A stretch of 64,000 nt of DNA from Zobellia uliginosa. GTDB taxonomy: Bacteria; Bacteroidota; Bacteroidia; Flavobacteriales; Flavobacteriaceae. The notes below the pieces were generated by a model that was given only the letters and a program-made list of their open reading frames with translations, was not told the origin of the DNA and ran no database searches. The stretch spans positions 496,001 to 560,000 of the forward strand of contig NZ_JAHKPY010000003.1 in the NCBI RefSeq assembly GCF_018860745.1. Direction: 5' to 3'. Position numbers and translations under genes: made by a program. This document shows, in pieces, positions 35,398-44,112 of this stretch (its first letter is position 1; every line of letters begins with the position of its first letter).

Positions 35398-37785
35398 TTA
35401 TGAGCGTTCGTTGCTTAATAATTGGTCTAGGGCTATAAGGTCCGGCACCAAGACTTGTCTGGCTTTGCTTCCTTCAAAAGGACCTACTATACCAGCAGCT
35501 TCCAACTGGTCTACTATACGGCCTGCACGGTTATAACCTAATTTTAATTTTCGTTGAATTAGAGAGGCAGAACCTTGCTGTGCAGTAACTATAACTTCGG
35601 CCGCATCACGGAACAATGCATCTCTATCCGCTATATCAACATCAATACTTGTGCCAGAATCTTCGCCAGAATACTCTGGCAGTTCATGGGCATTGGGATA
35701 GGCTCTCTGTGAACCAATATACTCTGTAATTTTTGCCACTTCCGGGGTGTCAACAAAAGCACATTGAATACGGGTAACATCGTTACCTTGGGTGTATAAC
35801 ATATCACCCCGTCCAATTAGTTGGTCCGCACCCTGAGCATCCAATATGGTTCTTGAATCTATTTTAGAAGTTACCCTAAATGCTATTCTGGCAGGGAAAT
35901 TAGCCTTAATTATACCGGTAATAACGTTTACGGAAGGTCTTTGCGTTGCAATGATCAAGTGAATACCAATAGCCCTTGCCAACTGCGCCAAACGTGCAAT
36001 AGGGGTTTCTACTTCTTTGCCCGCAGTCATAATTAAATCTGCAAATTCATCAATGACCAGTACAATGTAAGGCAGAAATTTATGTCCGTCGTTAGGATTT
36101 AATTTCCGCGCCTTGAATTTAACGTTATATTCTTTAAGATTACGTACCTGGGCATGTTTCAACAGTTCATACCTATCGTCCATTTCAATACAAAGGGAGT
36201 TCAAGGTGTTTATAACTTTAGCGTTATCCGTTATAATCGCTTCTTCCGAGTCGGGTAATTTGGCCAAGAAGTGTCTTTCAATTTTATTATAAATAGAAAG
36301 TTCCACCTTCTTTGGATCCACTAATATAAATTTAACCTCCGCAGGATGTTTTTTATAAAGAAGGGAGGTAAGAACAGCGTTTAAACCAACCGATTTACCC
36401 TGTCCCGTAGCACCCGCCATTAAAAGGTGTGGCATTTTGGCCAGATCAACTACAAAGGTTTCATTGCTAATAGTTTTTCCAAAAGCAATTGGCAATTCCA
36501 TTTCTGCCTTTTGAAATTTACTTGAGGCCACAACCGATCGCATAGAAACAATAGTTGCATTTTTATTTGGCACTTCAATACCAATAGTTCCTTTTCCGGG
36601 AATAGGCGCAATAATACGTATCCCTAAAGCAGCAAGTGAAAGGGCAATATCGTCCTCTAAGTTTTTAATCTTTGAAATTCTCACTCCAGCTTCGGGCACA
36701 ATTTCATAAAGCGTTACCGTTGGTCCAATTGTAGCTTTAATTTGCGAGATACCAATCTTATAGTTTTTTAGGGTATCTACAATCTTATTTTTGTTTTCCT
36801 CAAGTTCCTCTTGGTTTATAGTGATACCACCAGTTACACCATGCTGGTCTAATAATTCAATAGTGGGGAATTTGTAATTACCAAGTTCCAGGGTAGGGTC
36901 GAATTCACCAAAATCCTCTACCAGCTTATCAGCTATGTTATCCGTCTCTTCCGGTTCTTCAACAATTTTTTCGACTTCCATTGCTAGTTCATCGGTCGTT
37001 TCTTCCTCAACAGGAACGGTAACCTCAAAATCATCAATACTAACTTCCTCTTTTATTGGAGGAATATCTTTTTTATGGGTATAGGTATCTAGTATTACCG
37101 GAGCTTCTTTCTCTGTTTTTTTGATGGATTCTTGAACATCCCTAACTGCATCCGATGCCTCTTTTGAAGTAGATTTCAACTCCGATTTTAAGGTAGAGGT
37201 TTTCTTCTTGAAAAAACGTGCCATTCCTTCCGGGGTAAAATGGAAGAAACGAACAAGTATAAAAATCAGTCCAAAAAGGAGGATGAGCACAACACCGATG
37301 TTTCCGGTGTAATCTCTCAAGAAATCATTCATTTCATAGCCTACAAGACCTCCTAATAGAGGTTTGGTATCTGCTAAAAATCCCAAAGCAATAGATATCC
37401 AAATCATGAAAATAAGACCCCAAATCCATTTTTTTAGGAGTCCTTTTTTTTCTAAGCTCAAAAAGAGATGCAATCCTGTAATGCAAACTAAAATAGTCAG
37501 GATAACAGAAGCTACTCCAAATCCTTTATAAACAAAGAAGTGACTTACACTAGCTCCGAATTTATTGAGAAGGTTTTTGGCTTGTTCATTTCTATTAGCG
37601 AATTCAGATAACAAACTTTGGTCATCTTGCCACGTGAAATAAAAAGACACAAAAGAAAAGAAGAGTGCCATACTGAAGAGTATCAGTAAGCTTCCTAATA
37701 TAATCTTGTTCTTTTTGGATACCTCAAAGTTTGCCTTTTTAGGGGTTACTTTTTTTTTGGTTGTCGTTGTTTTCTTTTTGGCCAT
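35398..37785 (-). CDS. ftsK: DNA translocase FtsK
   Basis: A 795-residue septal DNA pump that clears chromosome ends at division. About four N-terminal helices lie at residues 28-50, 80-106, 118-138 and 160-180. An acidic/hydrophilic linker covers about 190-310. The RecA-like motor has Walker A 'GATGQGKSVGLNAVL' (about 456-470) and Walker B 'YIVLVIDEFADLI' (about 565-577), with 'LAQLARAIGIHLIIATQRPS'. The last 65 residues are the winged-helix gamma domain ('QGSASLIQRKLKLGYNRAGR') that reads KOPS-type sites. Length and order match flavobacterial FtsK. It heads the ftsK-lolA-lptF-ribB group. Confidence 0.97.
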   Translation of the reverse strand: MAKKKTTTTKKKVTPKKANFEVSKKNKIILGSLLILFSMALFFSFVSFYFTWQDDQSLLSEFANRNEQAKNLLNKFGASVSHFFVYKGFGVASVILTILVCITGLHLFLSLEKKGLLKKWIWGLIFMIWISIALGFLADTKPLLGGLVGYEMNDFLRDYTGNIGVVLILLFGLIFILVRFFHFTPEGMARFFKKKTSTLKSELKSTSKEASDAVRDVQESIKKTEKEAPVILDTYTHKKDIPPIKEEVSIDDFEVTVPVEEETTDELAMEVEKIVEEPEETDNIADKLVEDFGEFDPTLELGNYKFPTIELLDQHGVTGGITINQEELEENKNKIVDTLKNYKIGISQIKATIGPTVTLYEIVPEAGVRISKIKNLEDDIALSLAALGIRIIAPIPGKGTIGIEVPNKNATIVSMRSVVASSKFQKAEMELPIAFGKTISNETFVVDLAKMPHLLMAGATGQGKSVGLNAVLTSLLYKKHPAEVKFILVDPKKVELSIYNKIERHFLAKLPDSEEAIITDNAKVINTLNSLCIEMDDRYELLKHAQVRNLKEYNVKFKARKLNPNDGHKFLPYIVLVIDEFADLIMTAGKEVETPIARLAQLARAIGIHLIIATQRPSVNVITGIIKANFPARIAFRVTSKIDSRTILDAQGADQLIGRGDMLYTQGNDVTRIQCAFVDTPEVAKITEYIGSQRAYPNAHELPEYSGEDSGTSIDVDIADRDALFRDAAEVIVTAQQGSASLIQRKLKLGYNRAGRIVDQLEAAGIVGPFEGSKARQVLVPDLIALDQLLSNERS

Positions 37786-37890
37786 TACTTTTTTTCCACT
37801 GGGTGCAAAAATACGTATTACGAATTTTTTGGAGTAGGGATTACGAAAAGTCTTTTCGATTTAATAGTATACATACTCCTTAAATGTTGG

Positions 37891-39843
37891 TTATGGTTCT
37901 TTTGTTTCTTTATTTTCAGCATCTAAATTTCCGTCTAAAATGCGGTTCATATAATCCTGAACAAAGCCCTCTTCCATAACCTCCATCTTTTTGGTTTCTA
38001 ACGGATATTTATCGGCAATGTTGTGTTCAAGGCCTTTATCTAAATTTTGGTAGAGTCCTAGGGTGTTTTCATCATCTCGGACCAGAATAAGGCTATCCCT
38101 CATAAAAAGGAAATTCGTACCCGTATTTGCTAAGGCGTAGGGCTTTTGAATACTGTCCGAAGTTAAGCTTCTTCCCCAGCTTCTAAACGGTTTCTGATAT
38201 CCGGTAATTGTGGCCAATGTAGGATAAATATCTATTTGTTGGGCTAGACTATGGTCTACACCTTGGTACTTTTCATTGGGGTCAAAAATAAGAATAGGAA
38301 CCGCATATCTATTAGCTGTTTTCTGATAGGCCTCATAATAGATTTGGTTGCCATGGTCTGCCGTAATCACAAAAACCGTATTCTTGTACCAAGATTCATT
38401 TTCTATGGTCTCAAAGAATTTTTTTAACGCAAAATCTGTGTACCCTACACATTGATGAATGTCTAAAGTACCCTTTGGGAATTTCCCATTGTATTTTTCA
38501 GGTATTTGATAGGGTGCATGCGATGAAACTGTAAATACAGTAGAGAAAAAGGGTTGTTGTTTTTTTGATAATACTTGGGCCGTATATTGAAGAAAAGGCT
38601 CATCCCAAATACCCCATATACCATCAAAGTCATCATCATTATTATATTCTGTTTTGCCGTAGTAATGGTCATATCCAAGAACATTTCCAAAACCCAAAAA
38701 GCCCATAGAACCGTTAGGTGCACCATGAAAAAATGAAGTATCATACCCCATGCTGTTTACAGCAGAGATAATGGATTCTATCTTTTTGTTCGCGTATGGA
38801 GTAGAAGTGTAGGCTATTTTAAATGAAGGAATACCGGCCAGTATGGAAGACATGGCATGAATGGATTTCCGGCCATTTGAAAAGGCATTCGGAAAAATTA
38901 AACTGTGCTGAGCGAGTGAGTCTATAAACGGAGTATAACCAACATAATCCTTAATATTCATCTCTTTATTAAAGCTGCCTAAATACTCACGACCAAAACT
39001 TTCTAATATGATTATAACCACGTTAGGTTTATTGGTCACCTTATTGCTATATTGTTTAATAGGGTGGAAGGTAGAATCAATAACAGCTTGGGGCACACCG
39101 CTGCGTCTTTTAAAGTCAGAAGATTTTATGGTTCTTATAAAAGCGAAAGGGGTGTTGAGAACAATATTGGCCTGTTCGGGATTTTTTACATGCCTACTGG
39201 CGTCTACCATATTAATTGGTCGCGTGCTATGACTAAAGTCTCCACGAATGCCGCCAATGGTTAATAAAGCTGTTACCAAAAGAGCAGCAATAGAACTTAT
39301 GAAATACGGTAGTTTTTTTGGATAAGCTCTGTTTTTTACGGTAACTAACCTGTACAATTTAACCCAAATAATGGCGCAAATAATAAATATTAAAAATACG
39401 TGCCAATAGTCGATTATAAAAGAGATAAGCAACGCTTCTTTGTTTTTTTCGTTTTCAAGGGATTCAAAGGAGGCAAATGTGCTTCTGGTAAAAGTGTAGT
39501 TGTAATAAATGAAATCCACAAAGTTAGTGGCGAATGCAAAAAGGTTCGTTACCATGTATATCCACATGATTGCTTTCTGATACATTCCCGTGGTATTGAT
39601 CCACAGAGGTAAGATACTTAAGGCTATGAATAATAAGTTAACGTAAAGTATGGCGGTGGTGTCAAAACTAAGTCCCCAAAAACTTAGAGTCAGAAATTCT
39701 CCAATACCGTCAATATTAAACAGGCTATGGTTATAAATATAGAATAAAAGACGCGCCACAAAATAGAAGATGTAAGCCAAAAATATGCGGTACAATGTTA
39801 CGGCATATTCGTTTAATCGATATATGTTTTTAGGGTTCAGCAA
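37891..39843 (-). CDS. LtaS-like sulfatase-fold phosphoglycerol transferase
   Basis: A 650-residue inner-membrane enzyme. Five or so N-terminal helices (within 1-205) precede a periplasmic alkaline phosphatase/sulfatase-fold domain from about residue 270. Signs of the lipoteichoic-acid-synthase group are 'PNVVIIILESFGREYLGSF', 'TPFIDSLAQHSLIFPNAFSN', the nucleophile region 'NGRKSIHAMSSILAGIPSF', and metal ligands in 'VITADHGNQI'. Such enzymes move phosphoglycerol from phosphatidylglycerol to a glycan and leave diacylglycerol. Here the acceptor is unknown because Gram-negatives have no teichoic acid. The dgkA gene that could recycle diacylglycerol lies 59 bases upstream. Confidence 0.88.
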   Translation of the reverse strand: MLNPKNIYRLNEYAVTLYRIFLAYIFYFVARLLFYIYNHSLFNIDGIGEFLTLSFWGLSFDTTAILYVNLLFIALSILPLWINTTGMYQKAIMWIYMVTNLFAFATNFVDFIYYNYTFTRSTFASFESLENEKNKEALLISFIIDYWHVFLIFIICAIIWVKLYRLVTVKNRAYPKKLPYFISSIAALLVTALLTIGGIRGDFSHSTRPINMVDASRHVKNPEQANIVLNTPFAFIRTIKSSDFKRRSGVPQAVIDSTFHPIKQYSNKVTNKPNVVIIILESFGREYLGSFNKEMNIKDYVGYTPFIDSLAQHSLIFPNAFSNGRKSIHAMSSILAGIPSFKIAYTSTPYANKKIESIISAVNSMGYDTSFFHGAPNGSMGFLGFGNVLGYDHYYGKTEYNNDDDFDGIWGIWDEPFLQYTAQVLSKKQQPFFSTVFTVSSHAPYQIPEKYNGKFPKGTLDIHQCVGYTDFALKKFFETIENESWYKNTVFVITADHGNQIYYEAYQKTANRYAVPILIFDPNEKYQGVDHSLAQQIDIYPTLATITGYQKPFRSWGRSLTSDSIQKPYALANTGTNFLFMRDSLILVRDDENTLGLYQNLDKGLEHNIADKYPLETKKMEVMEEGFVQDYMNRILDGNLDAENKETKEP

Positions 39844-39902
39844 AATGTGTTGTCTTTTTTACGAAAAATAACTTTCCTTTTCAGTAAGGATATAAGGCTT
39901 GC

Positions 39903-40271
39903 CTAGAATATTTTTGGCAAATAGATAATGCAACCAATAATAGTTGCGCCAATAGAAACGAGCATTACCGCTCCCGCTGCTACATCTTTTATGAAGCCAA
40001 TTCTCGCGTCAAATTCTGGATGGATAAAATCGCAAATTTTTTCAATAGCGGTATTGGCGCCTTCAATACCCATAACTAGGGAAACCGCAAAGATTTGTAG
40101 AATCCACTCAGTGGCCGATATTTCATAATAAAACCCCGCAATAGTAACCACGATGGCCAAAAAAACCTGAATTTTGATACTGGCTTCCGTCCTGATCAAA
40201 AGAAGGGCTCCACGCATAGCGAAGCCCACACTTTTTATTCTATTTACTGCAAACGACTCTTCCTTAGGCAT
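39903..40271 (-). CDS. dgkA: Diacylglycerol kinase (DgkA type)
   Basis: A 122-residue integral membrane kinase of the prokaryotic DgkA/undecaprenol kinase family. There are three helices: about 34-50, 55-78 and 98-118. The catalytic signature is '[16 protein letters not shown]', followed by '[15 protein letters not shown]'. It phosphorylates diacylglycerol or undecaprenol with ATP. Its start codon overlaps the tpx stop by eight bases, and the LtaS-like gene follows. The location suggests recycling of diacylglycerol released by that transferase; undecaprenol as substrate is the alternative. Confidence 0.92.
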   Translation of the reverse strand: MPKEESFAVNRIKSVGFAMRGALLLIRTEASIKIQVFLAIVVTIAGFYYEISATEWILQIFAVSLVMGIEGANTAIEKICDFIHPEFDARIGFIKDVAAGAVMLVSIGATIIGCIIYLPKIF

Positions 40272-40770
40272 TGGCTAAAGCTTCTAAAGCTGCTTTGTAA
40301 TTAGGCTCATCTACGGTTTCAGAAACTTGTTCGGAGTAAATAACGTTACCAGATTCGTTAACGACAACTACCGATCTAGATAATAAGGAAGCCAAAGGTC
40401 CATCCGAAAAAGCAACGGCATAATCTTTTCCGAAAGCTCCATCACGAAAGTCAGATAGCATTTCTACGTTTTTTATTCCCTCTGCACCACAAAAGCGTGC
40501 TTGTGCAAAAGGTAAGTCCTTGGAAACACAGAGAACTACTGTATTTTCTAATTCTGCAGCTTCTTGGTTAAATTGCCTAACCGATTGTGCACAAGTACCC
40601 GTATCAACACTAGGAAAAATATTCAGAACCACCCTCTTACCAGAATAATCCGATAGAGAAGCTGATGAAAGGTCATTTTTCGTTAATGTGAAGTTAGGTG
40701 CTTTGCTTCCGTTAGTAGGGAGATTTCCTAAAGTATGTATTTCGTTTCCTTTTAAGGTTACTGTAGCCAT
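40264..40770 (-). CDS. tpx: Thiol peroxidase
   Basis: A 168-residue thioredoxin-dependent peroxiredoxin of the Tpx type. Peroxidatic C60 in '[12 protein letters not shown]' and resolving C94 in '[11 protein letters not shown]' are at positions one less than in E. coli Tpx (C61/C95). Other family segments are '[20 protein letters not shown]' near the start and '[13 protein letters not shown]'. It removes hydrogen peroxide and organic peroxides. It overlaps dgkA by eight bases, although the functions differ. A 14-base-pair hairpin between it and the redox genes upstream suggests its own promoter. Confidence 0.96.
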   Translation of the reverse strand: MATVTLKGNEIHTLGNLPTNGSKAPNFTLTKNDLSSASLSDYSGKRVVLNIFPSVDTGTCAQSVRQFNQEAAELENTVVLCVSKDLPFAQARFCGAEGIKNVEMLSDFRDGAFGKDYAVAFSDGPLASLLSRSVVVVNESGNVIYSEQVSETVDEPNYKAALEALANA

Positions 40771-40873
40771 GATATATTCTATTTATATTGGTTGTGAAAT
40801 TATAAAATAATGTGGTAATTAAAGGTGCACATTAAAAGAAATATCCTTTTAGCGAAGAAGAAGCTAAAAACAG

Positions 40874-40928
40874 AAAAGTGAAACAACACTATTGATTCAA
40901 TTAAAAACCAAAAGTTGTTTCACTTTTT
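40874..40928 (-). terminator. Long-stem terminator after DUF6952 gene
   Basis: Arms 40874-40887 (AAAAGTGAAACAAC) and 40914-40927 (GTTGTTTCACTTTT) are perfectly complementary over 14 bases with a 26-base loop. It lies 31 bases after the DUF6952 stop on the minus strand. Confidence 0.6.
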
Positions 40929-40958
40929 AACGCCTCAGAAAAATCCTGTTTATGAGGT

Positions 40959-41216
40959 TTATTTATCTATAGCACCCATTACACGCTGCATAAACTCATT
41001 CAAAGCCTCTTTTTGAGGTTTACCTTCTTTTATACCTTTTTGTACTTCAAGAGCGCCGTACATATTAGATATCAATTCTCCAATAACATCAAGCTCTTCG
41101 TCTTTAAGAGAAGGAACTTCTGTTAGGGCTTCTAGAGTTTCAATGGTCTCAACAACAAAATCCTCGTCGTTTTCAGCAATGAAATTGGTTAAATGCTTAA
41201 TTACTGGAAGCTTCAC
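40959..41216 (-). CDS. Small acidic DUF6952-like protein
   Basis: An 85-residue acidic, all-helical protein. It starts 'MKLPVIKHLTNFIAENDEDF', and a core 'VIGELISNMYGALEVQKGI' is followed by 'QKEALNEFMQRVMG'. It matches a small flavobacterial family (DUF6952 as I recall) that always seems to lie beside a thioredoxin-like gene. The start overlaps the end of that gene by 20 bases, so translation is coupled. No reaction is known; a partner role with the thioredoxin is inferred. Confidence 0.8.
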   Translation of the reverse strand: MKLPVIKHLTNFIAENDEDFVVETIETLEALTEVPSLKDEELDVIGELISNMYGALEVQKGIKEGKPQKEALNEFMQRVMGAIDK

Positions 41217-41511
41217 TTATCAATTCTTTTAGAACATCATATTTGTTCGTTTGTACTTGATTTTTGAATTCGCCATTAGTAAAAGTAGCAAAAGTAGGCA
41301 GGTTGTCTACGTTAGCTAATTTTCTGCTTTCAGGGAATTTTTCCGCATCCGCAATTACAAAAGTAAAATCTTCGTGCGTTGAAGCTTCTTTTTTGAATTT
41401 AGGCTTCATAATACGACAGTTACCACACCATCCGGCAGAATACTGTACTATCACATTTTTTTTGTCCGCAATGATTTCTTGCAGATTATCTTGATCCAAT
41501 TCCAATACCAT
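41197..41511 (-). CDS. Thioredoxin-family protein with WCGNC active site
   Basis: A 104-residue cytoplasmic thioredoxin-fold protein. The active site is 'YSAGWCGNCRIMKP', with Asn instead of the Pro of classical WCGPC, which should change redox potential. The cis-Pro is in 'NLPTFATF'. Length is that of a bare thioredoxin. It overlaps the DUF6952 gene by 20 bases and lies 98 bases after the peroxiredoxin gene, so it could reduce that peroxiredoxin or Tpx. This pairing is inference. Confidence 0.92.
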   Translation of the reverse strand: MVLELDQDNLQEIIADKKNVIVQYSAGWCGNCRIMKPKFKKEASTHEDFTFVIADAEKFPESRKLANVDNLPTFATFTNGEFKNQVQTNKYDVLKELISEASSN

Positions 41512-41608
41512 AACTAAAAGGTTTAAAATTTGTAAAAATTAGTTGTGAAATGAACCGCGTGTATTTTGCTAATATGGCACCATACAAGCGGTTTTTTTTG
41601 TACTACAA

Positions 41609-42253
41609 TTAGTTAGCGTGAGCAGAAAGGTAGTCAGCAACACCTTTTCTATCAGCTTTCATTGCATCTTTCCCTTCTTCCCAGTTTGCGGGACAAACCT
41701 CACCTTTTTCCTGTACATGCGTGTAGGCATCAATAAGACGTAAATATTCATTTACATTTCTGCCTAACGGCATGTGATTGATTCCTTCATGGAAAACTGT
41801 ACCTTCTTCATCAATTAAGTAAGTAGCGCGGTAAGTTACGTTATCACCTTCAACAGTAACCACACCGGTTTCTTCGTTGTACTGCTCGTTGGTAATATCT
41901 AAAATACCTAGAGTTGAAGAAAGGTTACGGTTGCTATCTGCCAATAATGGGTAAGTAACACCTTCAATACCACCATTATCCTTATCTGTACTCAACCATG
42001 CAAAGTGTACCTCTGCCGTATCGCAAGAAGCACCAATTACCAATGTATTTCTTTTTTCAAATTCACCTAAAGCAGCTTGAAAAGCGTGTAACTCAGTTGG
42101 GCAAACAAATGTAAAATCTTTTGGGTACCAGAAAAGAACCACTTTTTTGTTGTTTTTCTGAGCTTCTTCTAAAACATTAATTTGGAATGTATCGCCTAGA
42201 TCATTCATTGCGTTTACACTCAAATTCGGGAATTTTTTACCTACAAAAGCCAT
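41609..42253 (-). CDS. Two-cysteine peroxiredoxin (AhpC/TSA family)
   Basis: A 214-residue peroxidase. Starting at 42253 gives the family's 'MAFVGKKFPNLSV'; ten extra codons upstream look unconserved. Peroxidatic C51 is in 'YPKDFTFVCPTELHAF' and the resolving Cys in 'EKGEVCPANWEEG'. Segment 'GGIEGVTYPLLADSNRNLS' fits typical 2-Cys enzymes with the GG(I/V)G-like loop that makes them sensitive to overoxidation. It reduces peroxide and alkyl hydroperoxides with thioredoxin. Together with the thioredoxin and tpx genes it forms a peroxide-defence cluster. Confidence 0.95.
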   Translation of the reverse strand: MAFVGKKFPNLSVNAMNDLGDTFQINVLEEAQKNNKKVVLFWYPKDFTFVCPTELHAFQAALGEFEKRNTLVIGASCDTAEVHFAWLSTDKDNGGIEGVTYPLLADSNRNLSSTLGILDITNEQYNEETGVVTVEGDNVTYRATYLIDEEGTVFHEGINHMPLGRNVNEYLRLIDAYTHVQEKGEVCPANWEEGKDAMKADRKGVADYLSAHAN

Positions 42254-42490
42254 ATATCTTAATTTTTTAAGTTTCAATTTCATTACAAAATTACATCAAT
42301 ATTGTGGCTAGGGAAATAATGTCTATTTAAAAAACTGATAGAAGAATAACTATTGTAAATGCTTAAGAAGATATGGTTGGTTTGTTGTTTTATCGATAAA
42401 ATTCCATTGCAAATTTTATGCGATTGTCAGTCTGTTTAAGCAGGGCTGAGAAATTCATAATCTGATTAAAGAGTGAATTATAAATATTCT

Positions 42491-43981
42491 TTATGAAGGA
42501 ATACTTTTTGAAGTCAATTGTTTGATTTTAATGTGAAAAGCGGCAAAAATTAAGGTCATTATCGGGCTTAACCAATTAAAAACGGCAAATAGGGCAAACT
42601 CTGCCGTGCCAACTCCCAAAACACTACTGTGATAAGCACCGCAAGTATTCCAAGGGATAAGTACCGAAGTTACCGTTCCAGAGTCTTCTAAGGTTCTGCT
42701 CAAGTTTTCAGGAGCCAAATTTTTATCCGCATAGGCTTTACTGAACATTTTGCCAGGTACCACAATGGCAAGATACTGATCAGATGCCGTAATATTCAAT
42801 GCCAAGCAACTACCAACAGTGCTCGCAAATAGCCCAAAAGTTGTTTTGGCCATGACCAATAATGATTTGGTGATACGGTCCAAAGCACCAATGCCGTCCA
42901 TAATACCTCCAAAAACCATAGCACATATAATCAGCCAGATAGTACCCAGCATTCCTGCCATACCGGATGCTGAGAATAGGTCATTAAGAGATTCGTTGTC
43001 TGTGGGTACGGATGTCTCTACGGTAATGGCCGTAAGGATACCTTCATAACCAGACTTGAACGTAAGCTCGTTGGCACCGGTTAAATGGGCCACTACATCC
43101 GGCTGAAAGATAAGCGCGAACAAAGCGCCTAACAAGGTTCCTATAAGCAACGCGGCCAAAGGTGGAGTTTTCTTTACTATTAACGCTACTACAATGATAG
43201 GCACCAGAAATAGCCATGGGCTAATATTAAAAGCCAGATCAATGGAGGTTAAAATTGAGTCTACATCAGCAGAACCCGCAGTATCAATTGTAAATCCAAG
43301 GATTATAAAGAAGATAAGTGTTATAGATATGGTAGGAACGGTTGTGTAAAGCATGTATTTAATATGCGTAAAAAGGTCACCACCGGCCATAGCAGGAGCT
43401 AAATTAGTGGTGTCGCTTAGGGGGGAAAGTTTATCACCAAAATAAGCTCCGGATAATACTGCACCTGCAGTCATTCCTAGAGAAATGCCTAGCGCATCAC
43501 CAATACCAATCAGGGCTATACCCACGGTGGCAGAAGTAGTCCAGCTACTACCTGTGGCAACAGAAATAATGGCACAGATAACAACGCAAGCGGCTAAGAA
43601 TATAGTCGGATTCAAAACCTGGAGTCCGTAATAGATCATTGCGGGTATGATTCCGCTAATAAGCCAAGAACCAGCTAAAGCCCCTACCATTAATAAAATG
43701 AGCAGTGCGCCCGTCGTAGATTTTAGGTTTTCGGCAACTTCGGCTATCATTTGGCTGTAGGTCACTTTATTTAAGACTCCTACGATTGCCGCAACTGCAC
43801 CGCCCATTAAAAGTATGAATTGATTGGAACCGCTAAGTGCATCGTCTCCAAAAACATAAACATTATAGGCAAGCATAGCTACCAGTGCCAGCACAGGGGT
43901 TAGTGCTTCCCAAATATTTAATTCTTTATTTTTTACGATATTTTCGTTTTCCCTGTGGTCTTCTGAATTTTGGCCTGTCAT
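42491..43981 (-). CDS. nhaC: Na+/H+ antiporter, NhaC family
   Basis: A 496-residue inner-membrane antiporter with about 11-12 helices after a polar N-terminal tail (1-22). Family marks are 'ALLILLMVGALAGSWLISGI', 'SVATGSSWTTSATVGIALIG', 'GAYFGDKLSPLSDTTNLAPA' and 'IPWNTCGAYHSSVLG'. It exchanges sodium for protons, as expected in a marine bacterium; some relatives exchange malate for lactate, so substrate is family-level. It has divergent orientation to lpdA, 131 bases apart, and appears to be a single gene. Confidence 0.92.
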   Translation of the reverse strand: MTGQNSEDHRENENIVKNKELNIWEALTPVLALVAMLAYNVYVFGDDALSGSNQFILLMGGAVAAIVGVLNKVTYSQMIAEVAENLKSTTGALLILLMVGALAGSWLISGIIPAMIYYGLQVLNPTIFLAACVVICAIISVATGSSWTTSATVGIALIGIGDALGISLGMTAGAVLSGAYFGDKLSPLSDTTNLAPAMAGGDLFTHIKYMLYTTVPTISITLIFFIILGFTIDTAGSADVDSILTSIDLAFNISPWLFLVPIIVVALIVKKTPPLAALLIGTLLGALFALIFQPDVVAHLTGANELTFKSGYEGILTAITVETSVPTDNESLNDLFSASGMAGMLGTIWLIICAMVFGGIMDGIGALDRITKSLLVMAKTTFGLFASTVGSCLALNITASDQYLAIVVPGKMFSKAYADKNLAPENLSRTLEDSGTVTSVLIPWNTCGAYHSSVLGVGTAEFALFAVFNWLSPIMTLIFAAFHIKIKQLTSKSIPS

Positions 43982-44080
43982 TAAAAACTGTTTAGCTATG
44001 AGGTAATATTACAATTTTGATAGGGTTTGTGCAACTTTTGTATAAATTGGTAAAGGATACCTTAAACCGGAAAATAGTGT

Positions 44081-44088
44081 TAATTTTG
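44081..44088 (+). promoter_or_regulatory. Candidate -7 box of lpdA
   Basis: TAATTTTG fits TAnnTTTG exactly, 24 bases before the ATG. A TTG at 44047-44049 is too far for a standard -33 element, so support is partial. Confidence 0.35.
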
Positions 44089-44112
44089 TAATCTAAATTC
44101 AAAGAAAATTTT

